Source: Phycisphaerales bacterium
GTDB taxonomy: Bacteria; Planctomycetota; Phycisphaerae; WQYP01
Assembly: GCA_009781185.1 (NCBI GenBank)
Contig: WQYP01000031.1
Location: forward strand, 1-33,869
Reading direction: 5' to 3'
Length of the DNA stretch: 33,869 nt
Shown: positions 1-6,819 of the stretch, in pieces
How positions within the stretch are numbered: position 1 is the first letter of the stretch
How the letters are laid out: every line of letters begins with the position of its first letter
The notes under the pieces: model-generated
Told to the model about the DNA's origin: nothing
The model's input: only the letters and a program-made list of their open reading frames with translations
The model's database searches: none
Program-made: the position numbers and the translations under genes

Positions 1-163
1 GAGTTCACGCTTTAGAGCATTTTTCATGTGGTCGTGGCGTGATGACATGCGCAGGAAGCGAGAGCCAAAAGCCCCGCATTGCCATGCGGGGCTCCAAAAC
101 GCTACGGGCGAGTGAAAAATGCTCTAGCGTGTTCTTCCCCATGGTACGTTCAAGCGTGAACTC
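1..163. repeat. Nested palindromic repeat (GAGTTCACGCTT family)
   Basis: The ends are inverted: GAGTTCACGCTT at 1-12 and its complement AAGCGTGAACTC at 152-163. Inside lie a second inverted pair (TAGAGCATTTTTCA near 13-26 and its complement near 113-126) and a perfect 10-bp hairpin at 70-93 with GCCCCGCAT arms. Related copies of the outer motif or the inner hairpin occur at 4816-4874, 11774-11796, 13035-13092 and 15849-15894. It ends just before the ribosome binding site of the first gene, so a transcript reading through would carry a large hairpin. Confidence 0.8.
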
Positions 164-177
164 CGGGAGGTTACACG

Positions 178-1065
178 ATGTCACGGAATAAAAATAAAAA
201 CACGGAATCGAATCGCCGGTATCACGACCGTGTTGCTGCTCGGTACGACTCGATTTACGACGATGCGTATTGGGAGTTTCACGACCGCATCACATGGAAT
301 CATCTCAAGGCGTTTCTGCCGCGGGACACGTCGGCGTTTGTCATGGACCTCGGCTGTGGCACCGGCAAATGGGGCCTCAAACTGCTCAAAGTCGGTTATC
401 CTACAACTTTCTGCGACCTCTCCACCAACATGCTGCTGGAGGTTCACAAGAAATTGGAGGACTGGAAGGGTCAGCCGGACCTCTCCGGCAAAGCCGCCCG
501 CGCAACCGTCCAGCAAGCCGACGCCATCGACCTGCGAGCCTTCCCCGCGGACCACTTCGACCTGATCACCGCGATGGGCGATGTCGTCTCGATCTGCGAC
601 GACCCCGGCAAATGCCTTTCCGAAGTCCATCGCCTCCTCAAGCCCGGCGGCACGTTCGTCTTCACCGTCGACAACCACCTCGCCGCGATCGATCACTTCA
701 TCACCAGCGGAAACCTGCAAGCCCTGACCGCCTTCATACGCACCGGCAAAACCGAATGGCTCACCAAAAACATCGACGAACGCTTCCGCGTCAAAATGTT
801 CACCCCCAGCCAGATTGATTCCCTCACCCGCGGCAAAGGCTTCGAAATCCTCTCCCACATCGGCAAAACAGTGATCCCCGCCAGATTAAATCGCAAACTC
901 TTCGAGGTCAACAACGCCGTAGAAACACTGGTGGAATTGGAAACACTGTTGCAGCGGGACCCCACCGCCGCCAGCCGAGCCAGCCATCTCCAACTCGCCG
1001 CCATGAAGAAGCCAGAAGCCAGTAGCCAGAAGGTTTCCATCTTGCGGCTTATTCCAAACTTCTGA
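178..1065 (+). CDS. Class I SAM-dependent methyltransferase
   Basis: This 295-residue protein has the Rossmann methyltransferase fold. Motif I (VMDLGCGTGKWG) is at about residues 55-66, an acidic residue follows the second strand (FCDLSTNML), and the post-motif region HFDLITAMGDVVS is followed by LKPGGTFVFTVDN. The substrate cannot be told; small-molecule methyltransferases of the Methyltransf_11/25 type look like this. The start is supported by GGGAGG at 165-170, seven bases before ATG. The last residues (KKPEASSQK) are encoded by an AGAAGCC repeat, and the stop lies inside the 3' end of the convergent gene, a 17-bp overlap. The catalytic fold is complete well before the repeat-derived tail. 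Confidence 0.85.
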   Translation: MSRNKNKNTESNRRYHDRVAARYDSIYDDAYWEFHDRITWNHLKAFLPRDTSAFVMDLGCGTGKWGLKLLKVGYPTTFCDLSTNMLLEVHKKLEDWKGQPDLSGKAARATVQQADAIDLRAFPADHFDLITAMGDVVSICDDPGKCLSEVHRLLKPGGTFVFTVDNHLAAIDHFITSGNLQALTAFIRTGKTEWLTKNIDERFRVKMFTPSQIDSLTRGKGFEILSHIGKTVIPARLNRKLFEVNNAVETLVELETLLQRDPTAASRASHLQLAAMKKPEASSQKVSILRLIPNF

Positions 1066-1100
1066 CTTCTAGCTTCTGGCTTCTGGCTTCTGGCTTCTTT
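1008..1100. repeat. AGAAGCC/GGCTTCT inverted repeat spanning two gene ends
   Basis: Copies of AGAAGCCAG on the left (about 1009-1031) face a run of CTTCTGGCTT on the right (about 1059-1099). The left arm codes for the C-terminus of the methyltransferase, and the right arm, read on the other strand, for the C-terminus of the cytidylate-kinase-like protein. Related tracts occur at about 4009-4040 and 33046-33078, also inside coding frames. Confidence 0.8.
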
Positions 1101-1843
1101 CGAATCAGCGGCAGCACGCAATCAACCATCTGCTCTTCTCGCATGAGCCCGGCGTTGAGCGTGATATGGAACAGCCCGGCGTGCAGCGGCGTGTGCGGCC
1201 AATATTGCCGGTAAAACGAATCGCGTCCCGCATCCAGATTCTCCACCATTGCCCGCGCATGTGATTCAGAAAGGTTATGCTTTTTAGCCATGGTGCGAAC
1301 GCGATATTCCAGCGGCGCCACCAGCCGCACATGCACACCGCCGGGCATGTCGCGTGTCATGAAAACCGAGCCCAACCCGACCAGCAGCACATGCCCAGCC
1401 TCCGCCAAAGCACGAACCGTCTCAGCCACACGCCGAAAGACCGCAAGTTCGCTGGGCTGATTGTCGGTATGACTCAGTCCTCCAAAGAACTCCCCGATCC
1501 ACGTATGGCTGGAATGCTGCAGCGAATCAATCAGGCCCGCAGAAAGATGATGATCCCTGGCAATCCGTTCAACCAGTTCGCGATCAAGGCATTGCCAAGG
1601 AGGAGGGGGTTGCGTCTCGTTTAGCGAGCCCAGGCGTGCTTCCGCGTATTCCAATCCGTTGAGCCGCTCGGCCAGGAGCGTCCCCAGCGTATAACCCCCT
1701 GCGCCGGCCTGACGGCTGATCGTGACAAAAGGCCATGTCCTCGCTCCCCCCCCTCCTCCTCCGGCCCGACCCGCACGTCGCCCAACGCTTCGCAGAGATC
1801 CCACCACATGGTGAAGATCGGTTTGAATATGGCCAGCCACCAT
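1049..1843 (-). CDS. Cytidylate kinase-like family protein
   Basis: This 264-residue protein carries the nucleotide-binding start typical of the cytidylate-kinase-like family (PF13189): TWPFVTISRQAGAGGYTLG at about residues 36-54. A LID-type segment (VRTMAKKHNLSESHARAMV) and an aspartate-containing region (NLDAGRDSFYRQYW) follow. The family is related to CMP kinases, but many members have no tested substrate. GAGGTG lies about five bases before the ATG. Two oddities stand out: a run of glycines (GGGGGG, about residues 29-34) encoded by a C8 tract on the plus strand just before the P-loop, and a C-terminus (KPEARSQKLEVRSLE) entirely encoded by the AGAAGCC repeat. It could equally be a general P-loop nucleotide kinase. 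Confidence 0.8.
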   Translation of the reverse strand: MVAGHIQTDLHHVVGSLRSVGRRAGRAGGGGGGARTWPFVTISRQAGAGGYTLGTLLAERLNGLEYAEARLGSLNETQPPPPWQCLDRELVERIARDHHLSAGLIDSLQHSSHTWIGEFFGGLSHTDNQPSELAVFRRVAETVRALAEAGHVLLVGLGSVFMTRDMPGGVHVRLVAPLEYRVRTMAKKHNLSESHARAMVENLDAGRDSFYRQYWPHTPLHAGLFHITLNAGLMREEQMVDCVLPLIRKKPEARSQKLEVRSLE

Positions 1844-1895
1844 GACGCACCTCGCTTCATTCTATGCACGGGAATTAGCCACAGGAAGACAGGAT

Positions 1896-2045
1896 GAAAA
1901 CTCGAAATTCGAAGTTCGAAATTCGAAACAAGCTCGAAGTTCGAATGTTCAAATGACCAAAACCACTGAAGCCACGACTGTTTCGAATTTGGAATTTTGG
2001 ACTTTGGATTTGATTCGAGTTTCGCATTTCGAACTTCGAGTTTTT
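1896..2045. repeat. TTCGAA-rich inverted repeat element, empty (MITE-like)
   Basis: An AT-rich island in a GC-rich setting. The left arm (about 1896-1954) is built of GAAATTCGAA/CTCGAA units and ends in ATGTTCAAAT. The right arm (about 1988-2045) is a degenerate reverse complement, with TTTGATTCGAGTTTCG and TTCGAACTTCGAG. The same arm sequence bounds the cassette at 6221-6807, but here only about 33 bp separate the arms and there is no gene. It therefore looks like an empty or internally deleted form of that cassette. Confidence 0.7.
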
Positions 2046-2098
2046 AACCTCTATCCGTATTACTATCGCGCAACTTCTTTCTATTCTGACAAAATTGA

Positions 2099-2178
2099 CC
2101 ACGAAGACACGAAGTACACGAAGACCCACGAAAAAAAGAATGAAATCATTTTCGTGGGTCTTCGTGTGCTTCGTGGTT
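2099..2178. repeat. CACGAAG inverted repeat (hairpin)
   Basis: The left arm (2099-2136) reads CCACGAAGACACGAAG and continues as similar units. The right arm (about 2150-2178) is close to its reverse complement (TTCGTGGGTCTTCGTGTG). Only a short AT-rich loop separates them. It lies just downstream of the TPR gene (minus strand) and could act as a hairpin at its transcript end. Together with the TTCGAA element it fills the 1844-2222 gap, where no gene was recognised. Confidence 0.7.
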
Positions 2179-2222
2179 GGGTTGCGGCTCTGCCGCGCCG
2201 TGTGCATCCGTGGCCATTCACT

Positions 2223-3599
2223 TCAGCGCGATCGCTTGCGAAACAGGCGGCGAGGCAGGGATTTCAGGAAGTTCCAGGCGGCACAGAAACGCAGGCGGAT
2301 TTGCAGTTGGTGAAGCTGCATATCGTCGGGAGCAATATCGAAAGCCTCGCGGAGCCAGAAGCGGGCGCGGGTGAAATCTTTCTTCGACATATAGGCAAGC
2401 GCCAGATTGTGCATCGCCAGCATGTACTTGGGCTGGATGCGAAGCGCCAGTTTCGCCTGTTCGATTCCTTCGTCGATGCGTCCTGCCATCAGCAGTGTCA
2501 CGCCGAGGTTATGCCGTGCGGCAGCGTTCTGCGAGTTCAGCGAGAGCACCCGATGATACGCGGTCTCCGCCGCCAGCAACTGCCCCAGGTCCATGAACAG
2601 GTTGCCCAGTTCCAGCAGCGTCTGTTCGTCGCTGGTCTGCTGCGCCAGTTCGCAGTTGGCGTGGAACAGCGAGCCCGAATGGTCGCCGCGCTGACGATAA
2701 ATCTGCGCGATCTTCAGATGTGCCACCGGATAAGCCCGATCGATCTGCAGCACCCGGCGGAACTGCTCCAAGGCGTCGTCCAATGCCTCCTCTCCCCCTC
2801 TCCCCCTCTCCCCCTCTCCCGCTCCCTCGTTCATTGCCAGCGCCCCCAGGTGGTAGTGTGCCGTGCATTCGTCCGGCGAAAGTTCCAGCACTTGCCGGAA
2901 CTTTTCCGCAGCCGCGTCGAACTGCCCCATCTCAATCAGCAACTCTCCCAAATCTAAAAGCACGTCCAAATCGCCCGGACTCGAGCGAAGTTCCTCGATG
3001 AAATGCGTACGAGCTTCGGAGAGTTGTCCCTTCGCCCAGTGTGCGTCAGCAATGCGGGCATGCACCTGCGAATGTTCCGGAGCTATTTCCAGAACCTGCT
3101 GCCAACACCAGAGCGCCCGGTCAAAAAGTCCGCGAGCGAAAAGCGAATGCCCAATGTTGTAATAGCAGATCGGGCATTTTTCCTTGTACTGTCGAGCCAG
3201 GAAAAACATCTCCTCCGCTTTTTCGTGGTCCCCCTTCTCCGCGTAAGAAACAATGCGATTGCAGTAGCTCGGCTCATACGCCGGATCGATCGCCTCCACC
3301 CGCTGAAAAAATCCGATCGCCTCATCAAAATTTCCGGCACGATTGCAGTCGTGCCCCATCGCGGTCAATATCTCCACATCCTCCGGCTCCATTTCCAGCG
3401 CGAGCCGATAGGCCGCGATCGCATCGTCAAAACGATCCAACGCATCGTAAGTCAGGCCCAGATTGAAGTACCAGGACGCGTTATAGGGATTGATGGCGAT
3501 AGCCGCCTGCAGTTCGTGCAGCGCTTCCTCCAACCGTCCGCGTTCATAAAGCTCGTGCGCTTTTTCCACGCGACTTTCCGCATCGTCCCATTCTGTCAT
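2223..3599 (-). CDS. Tetratricopeptide repeat (TPR) protein
   Basis: A 458-residue protein built almost entirely of about ten TPR units with the usual W/L-G-Y-A-P pattern, for example YNASWYFNLGLTYDALDRFD and ALRIQPKYMLAMHNLALAYM. TPR solenoids are protein-binding scaffolds. There is no signal peptide or membrane segment, so a cytoplasmic adaptor role is likely but the partner is unknown. The C-terminus is basic (LPRRLFRKRSR). GGAG lies about ten bases before the ATG. One TPR is interrupted between its two helices, at about residues 259-271, by a Gly/Glu/Arg stretch (GAGEGERGRGGEE). That stretch is encoded by tandem CTCCCCCT units at about 2786-2824 and looks like a low-complexity insertion in an otherwise regular array. 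Confidence 0.85.
   Translation of the reverse strand: MTEWDDAESRVEKAHELYERGRLEEALHELQAAIAINPYNASWYFNLGLTYDALDRFDDAIAAYRLALEMEPEDVEILTAMGHDCNRAGNFDEAIGFFQRVEAIDPAYEPSYCNRIVSYAEKGDHEKAEEMFFLARQYKEKCPICYYNIGHSLFARGLFDRALWCWQQVLEIAPEHSQVHARIADAHWAKGQLSEARTHFIEELRSSPGDLDVLLDLGELLIEMGQFDAAAEKFRQVLELSPDECTAHYHLGALAMNEGAGEGERGRGGEEALDDALEQFRRVLQIDRAYPVAHLKIAQIYRQRGDHSGSLFHANCELAQQTSDEQTLLELGNLFMDLGQLLAAETAYHRVLSLNSQNAAARHNLGVTLLMAGRIDEGIEQAKLALRIQPKYMLAMHNLALAYMSKKDFTRARFWLREAFDIAPDDMQLHQLQIRLRFCAAWNFLKSLPRRLFRKRSR
2786..2824 (-). repeat. In-frame CTCCCCCT tandem repeat inside the TPR gene
   Basis: A 7-8 bp unit (CTCCCCCT on the plus strand, AGGGGGAG on the coding strand) is repeated about four to five times. 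It encodes the GEGERGRGG stretch that sits in the turn between the two helices of one TPR unit. Tandem units of this kind can change copy number by slippage. Confidence 0.75.
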
Positions 3600-3669
3600 G
3601 AACGCCGTACTCCGATTCGCTCATTGGATGCTATCAAACTGACGTGCACAATGGAAGGGCAAGCTCAAC

Positions 3670-3722
3670 CGTCAAGTCGTTAAATCGTGAAAACGACTTG
3701 ACGACTTAACGACTTAACGACG
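3670..3722. repeat. AAATCGTTAAATCG-type hairpin repeat, copy 1
   Basis: GTCAAGTCGTTAAATCG on the left pairs with CGACTTGACGACTTAACG on the right. Three further copies lie at 25132-25192, 25572-25636 and 30200-30266. This copy fills the divergent gap between the TPR gene and the KGG gene. Confidence 0.75.
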
Positions 3723-3807
3723 CCTTATGGCATCCAAGTTGCGTCACTATTTTGTTGAGGAGGCTGGCTGCGCAAAAGAGAATGTGGACCAAAAAAGGAG
3801 AATCACT

Positions 3808-4062
3808 GTGGGAAGCAAACGCGGATTTTCTTCGATGGACCCGATCAAGCAGCGAGAGATTGCCAGCAAGGGCGGCAAAGCGGCTCATCAAAAAGGCACC
3901 GCCCATGAGTTCACGCCTGAAGAGGCCCGTGTCGCGGGTAAAAAAGGCGGCGCAGCCTCACGTGAACGGCGTACCAGGTCAAAGGCGATGCCAGGCGATA
4001 TGGAGAAGCCGGAAGCCAGAAGCCGAGAGCCAGAAGAAATGCAACATTCGAAGGACGAATGA
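3808..4062 (+). CDS. KGG-motif (con-10 type) stress protein
   Basis: A small basic protein of 84 residues with the KGG pattern of the stress-induced protein family (PF10685, fungal con-10, bacterial GsiB-like). The three repeats are GFSSMDPIKQREIASKGGKA, then EFTPEEARVAGKKGG. Members are hydrophilic, largely disordered proteins linked to desiccation or general stress. GTG at 3808 was chosen because AAGGAG lies seven bases upstream (3795-3800); a longer frame opens at ATG 3727 but has no such site. The C-terminal part (EKPEARSREPEE) is encoded by an AGAAGCC-type repeat and follows the last KGG unit, so it is probably not part of the ancestral protein. Confidence 0.8.
   Translation: MGSKRGFSSMDPIKQREIASKGGKAAHQKGTAHEFTPEEARVAGKKGGAASRERRTRSKAMPGDMEKPEARSREPEEMQHSKDE
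4009..4040 (+). repeat. AGAAGCC repeat at the 3' end of the KGG gene
   Basis: Units GAAGCCGGAAGCCAGAAGCC followed by GAGAGCCAGAAG encode the tail EKPEARSREPEE. This is the same family as at 1008-1100 and 33046-33078. Confidence 0.7.
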
Positions 4063-4066
4063 CGAA

Positions 4067-4672
4067 TCACATGCGAATGAGGAGCCGAAGTACTAATTGG
4101 GCCAGGTCGGCAAATTCCGCCGCGTTGCTCACGGAGTCGGGCACGGGCTGTTGCGTCAGCGGCGGCCGGGTATGCCAGTCCATACTGACCATCGCCACTT
4201 TTTCACGCAGGCTCACGATCTGCGGATCGCTGCTCGTGGCCAACTCGAAATACAACCGGCGCAGCAGATGCAGTTCCCCCGTATCCAGCCAGATGCGATC
4301 GCACTGTTTGCAACGATCGACCATCACCGGAATCATCTGCTGGTAACGATCCTTCCGCATCATTTTCTCGCACTCCGGACAACGTAGCGGCTTTTTGCTG
4401 TCGGACTCCGCAACGATTGCCGCAAGATCCGCCAGCGGCGATTGCTCGGATTGATCCGCATTGACGGCTTGGGCTTCAGACTCTGGAACTGCCGCGGGAA
4501 CGCTGGCGGGGTCAGGAGTCTTGACGCCGGCTTGTTGCACATCGAGCCGCAAACGCCGGAGCATCGCTACCGCAGGCATCCAGTGACCGAAGCAGTTCGG
4601 ACACGTATGCCCACGAAGCCCTTCCTCTTCGGTACGCGTCATCGGAACAAAACAAACAGGACAGCGGGGCAT
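4067..4672 (-). CDS. Zinc-ribbon (zf-TFIIB type) protein
   Basis: A 201-residue protein with two zinc ribbons. The first has MPRCPVCFVPM with Cys 4 and 7 and HTCPNCFGHW with Cys 24 and 27. The second, in the C-terminal half, has LRCPECEKMM and RCKQCDRIWLDTGEL, which is the signature of the zf-TFIIB family (PF13453). Such proteins are small, cytoplasmic and of unknown function. GGAGGTG just before the ATG at 4672 decides the start; an upstream in-frame extension to 4825 lacks this support. It converges on the KGG gene with only four bases between the stops. Confidence 0.8.
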   Translation of the reverse strand: MPRCPVCFVPMTRTEEEGLRGHTCPNCFGHWMPAVAMLRRLRLDVQQAGVKTPDPASVPAAVPESEAQAVNADQSEQSPLADLAAIVAESDSKKPLRCPECEKMMRKDRYQQMIPVMVDRCKQCDRIWLDTGELHLLRRLYFELATSSDPQIVSLREKVAMVSMDWHTRPPLTQQPVPDSVSNAAEFADLAQLVLRLLIRM

Positions 4673-4815
4673 AGACACCTCCGGAATGTCACCGGCCGTG
4701 CGCAGAAGAAATGAACCAGTCGCGCACAGCCTACAGTTTACCACAAATTCACCATTTGCACCCCCCCTCGCTTGGATTTTCATGGCAAAACGATAATGAT
4801 TGCAGGAAAGCACCC

Positions 4816-4874
4816 CGGAGTTCACGCTTCAGCGTGTTTCGCAGAGGAGCCCTGCATGGTAATGCGGGGCTTTG
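4816..4874 (+). repeat. GAGTTCACGCTTCAGCGTG element with GGGGC hairpin
   Basis: GGAGTTCACGCTTCAGCGTG is followed by an imperfect hairpin at 4848-4871 (AGCCCTGCAT / ATGCGGGGCT). It has the same architecture as the copy at 13035-13092. It lies in the divergent region between the zinc-ribbon gene and the efflux adaptor, immediately before the adaptor ribosome binding site. Confidence 0.8.
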
Positions 4875-4891
4875 GCATCCTTAGGAGCTTG

Positions 4892-6211
4892 ATGGCATTG
4901 ACGAGAAACGCAATCCGAAACGGCTTGGCCGTAACAATACTGATGATAGGAACCGGACTCTTACTGACAGCGTGTGGAAAAGACGCCCAGACCGTCCCGA
5001 CCACTCAAGCCAGCTCTCCGCCATCCGTGCCGGTGAAAGTCCGCGTCGCCGAGTCACGCGGCCTGCAACGAACCGTTCGCGTCGTCGGCAACCTCGCCGG
5101 GCTCGAGACCGCAACACTCAGCAATCGCGTGACCGGGACCGTCGAGAAGGTCTATGTCGATGTTGGCGATCGTGTCAAGCCCGGCGCAACGCTTCTGCAA
5201 ATCGATCCCACGCGATTCCAATTCTGGTTCGCCGAGGCCGAAGCAGCCCAGCAGGAAACCCTCGCCATGCTCGGCATCAAGGACGTCCCGGACAACTCGT
5301 TTGACGTCAACCAGACCGCTCCGGTCAAAAAGGCACAGGCCGAGCTCGATAACGCCAAGAGCAAGCTCGACCGCCAGAAACCTCTCTTCGAGCAGGGCAC
5401 GATCAAATATTTCGAATTCTTCGACACCGAGTCCGCCTACAAAGTCGCCCAGAGCGGCCTGGAAACCTCTCGCGATTCCGCTCGTTCCCTCGTCAACAGA
5501 GCCCGACGGGAGCGAGCGGAAATCGACGTCAAAAAGAAAGATCTCGAAGAGACCGTCATCCAGGCCCCCAACGGCCTCACCCCCGACGGCATCCGCGTCG
5601 AAAGCTATTCCATCACCTCACGCAAAGCCAGCGTCGGCGAATATCTCCGCGAAGGCACCGCACTCTTCTCCCTCGTCGCCGACGACAAATTAAAACTCCA
5701 GGCCAGAGTCCCCGAGCGTTTCCTCGGTAAGGTCACCATCGGCGAAAAAGTCACCTTCCGCATCGAAGCTTATCCGGCCGAGACGTTTGAAGGCACCGTG
5801 CATCGCATTGAGCCGACAGTCGACCAGACCAATCGCACGTTTTTAATCGAAGCGTTAGTGGAGAACGCCGCGAAGTATCAAGGCCGCCTGAAACCCGGCT
5901 CCTTCGTGCAAGGCGAAATCCTCACCGGTATCGACCCCAACTGCATCATGGTCCCACTCGAAGCCATCGCCAGTTTCGTCGGCGTCAACAAAATCTACGT
6001 CGTACCGCCAGCCTTCGGCTCTGCCGGGGGTTCGACCGGCATGAACGCTCAAGTGCATGCCATCGAGGTCACCACCGGCCAACAAGATGGCTCCTGGATC
6101 GAGATAAAACTCGCCCCCGGCGAAAAACACCAACTCAACCCCGGCGACCGCGTCGCCATCGACGGCCTTACAAAACTCGTAGACGGCGCCCACGTGGAAA
6201 TTAACGAATGA
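4892..6211 (+). CDS. RND efflux periplasmic adaptor lipoprotein (HlyD/AcrA family)
   Basis: This is the membrane-fusion subunit that links an inner-membrane RND pump to an outer-membrane channel. The start at ATG 4892 has TAGGAG at 4882-4887. It begins a lipoprotein signal (LLLTACGKD, lipobox Cys at residue 28). A lipoyl/barrel-sandwich half follows (ETATLSNRVTGTVEKVYVDV, then GDRVKPGATLLQID), an alpha-helical hairpin (about residues 120-220), the second half (VGEYLREGTALFSLV), and a beta-barrel (GEKVTFRIEAYPAETFEG). The length of 439 residues is normal. The pump gene follows at 6820, and a foreign-looking cassette separates the two. No TolC-type outer-membrane gene is in the window. Substrates cannot be predicted. 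Confidence 0.9.
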   Translation: MALTRNAIRNGLAVTILMIGTGLLLTACGKDAQTVPTTQASSPPSVPVKVRVAESRGLQRTVRVVGNLAGLETATLSNRVTGTVEKVYVDVGDRVKPGATLLQIDPTRFQFWFAEAEAAQQETLAMLGIKDVPDNSFDVNQTAPVKKAQAELDNAKSKLDRQKPLFEQGTIKYFEFFDTESAYKVAQSGLETSRDSARSLVNRARRERAEIDVKKKDLEETVIQAPNGLTPDGIRVESYSITSRKASVGEYLREGTALFSLVADDKLKLQARVPERFLGKVTIGEKVTFRIEAYPAETFEGTVHRIEPTVDQTNRTFLIEALVENAAKYQGRLKPGSFVQGEILTGIDPNCIMVPLEAIASFVGVNKIYVVPPAFGSAGGSTGMNAQVHAIEVTTGQQDGSWIEIKLAPGEKHQLNPGDRVAIDGLTKLVDGAHVEINE

Positions 6212-6220
6212 CGAAATGGG

Positions 6221-6807
6221 GAAATTCGAAACTCGAAACTCGAAACTCGAAATTCGAAGCAAATTCAAATGTTCAAAATTCGAAGGACGAAACAAATCCG
6301 GTTGATCGAAATATGAATGACGAAATAGAGGTAAATATAATGGATGGATTGCAGAATAAGAGGTCCGAGGATGATGGTGGAGCGAAACGGTATGATTTGG
6401 AAGAGCGGACAGCGGTGTTTGGGGAGAATGTTGTCCGGTTTGCAAAGAAGATTCCTTGTACGGCGGTAAATGAGAGATTGATTCGGCAGTTGGTTGCGTC
6501 CGGCACAAGTATCGGGGCGAACTACAATGAAGCCAGTGATGCGGAATCGAAGAAGGACTTTCGACACAAGATCGGGATTTGTCGCAAGGAATCGAAGGAG
6601 ACGAAATATTGGTTACGGATGATTGCATCGTCCGAGCCACAATTGCGAGATGAGGCGGCTACGATGTGGCAGGAAGCAAAAGAGTTGAATCTGATTTTTG
6701 GCGCAATACGCCGCCAAAGCGATGGCGTATAAGTTTCGGAGGTTTTGAATTTTGAATTTTGAACATTTGAGTTTGATTCGAGTTTCGAATTTCGAGTTTC
6801 GAATTTC
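6221..6807 (+). mobile_element. TTCGAA-bounded cassette carrying a four-helix-bundle gene
   Basis: An AT-rich block bounded by inverted repeats of about 66 bp. The left arm (6221-6286) has GAAATTCGAAACTCGAAACT and ends TTCAAATGTTCAAAATTCG. The right arm (6741-6807) reads, in reverse complement, GAAATTCGAAACTCGAAATT and ends CAAATGTTCAAAATTC. Between them lies one gene for a four-helix-bundle protein. The cassette begins ten bases after the adaptor stop and ends 12 bases before the pump start, splitting an efflux operon. A gene-less relative lies at 1896-2045. Calling it mobile is an inference from the inverted ends, the insertion context and the second copy. Confidence 0.65.
6340..6732 (+). 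CDS. Four helix bundle protein (23S rRNA intervening-sequence protein family)
   Basis: A 130-residue all-helical protein matching the S23/IVP family (PF05635), which is related to the Avd accessory protein of diversity-generating retroelements. Recognisable parts are LEERTAVFGENVVRFAKKIP, then LIRQLVASGTSIGANYNEAS and KKDFRHKIGICRKESKETKY. Known relatives form pentameric basic bundles that bind nucleic acid; a function for the intergenic members is not established. ATG 6340 has AGAGG at 6327-6331. An upstream ATG at 6313 is in frame and cannot be excluded. The gene is AT-richer than both neighbours and lies wholly inside the inverted-repeat cassette, so it was probably acquired. Confidence 0.85.
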   Translation: MDGLQNKRSEDDGGAKRYDLEERTAVFGENVVRFAKKIPCTAVNERLIRQLVASGTSIGANYNEASDAESKKDFRHKIGICRKESKETKYWLRMIASSEPQLRDEAATMWQEAKELNLIFGAIRRQSDGV

Positions 6808-6819
6808 TTTGGGTGTTTC

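Noticed and set aside
1896..2045. Possible CRISPR array, because of regularly repeated TTCGAA units
   Set aside because: Units are 6-10 bp, have no spacers of constant length, and form one inverted pair. No cas genes are present.
6208..6339. Upstream extension of the four-helix-bundle gene, beginning at the ATGA overlap with the adaptor stop
   Set aside because: The extension translates the TTCGAA repeat arm, and a ribosome binding site supports the start at 6340.
6340..6732. Diversity-generating retroelement, because the four-helix-bundle family includes Avd
   Set aside because: No reverse transcriptase and no template/variable repeat pair were seen nearby.
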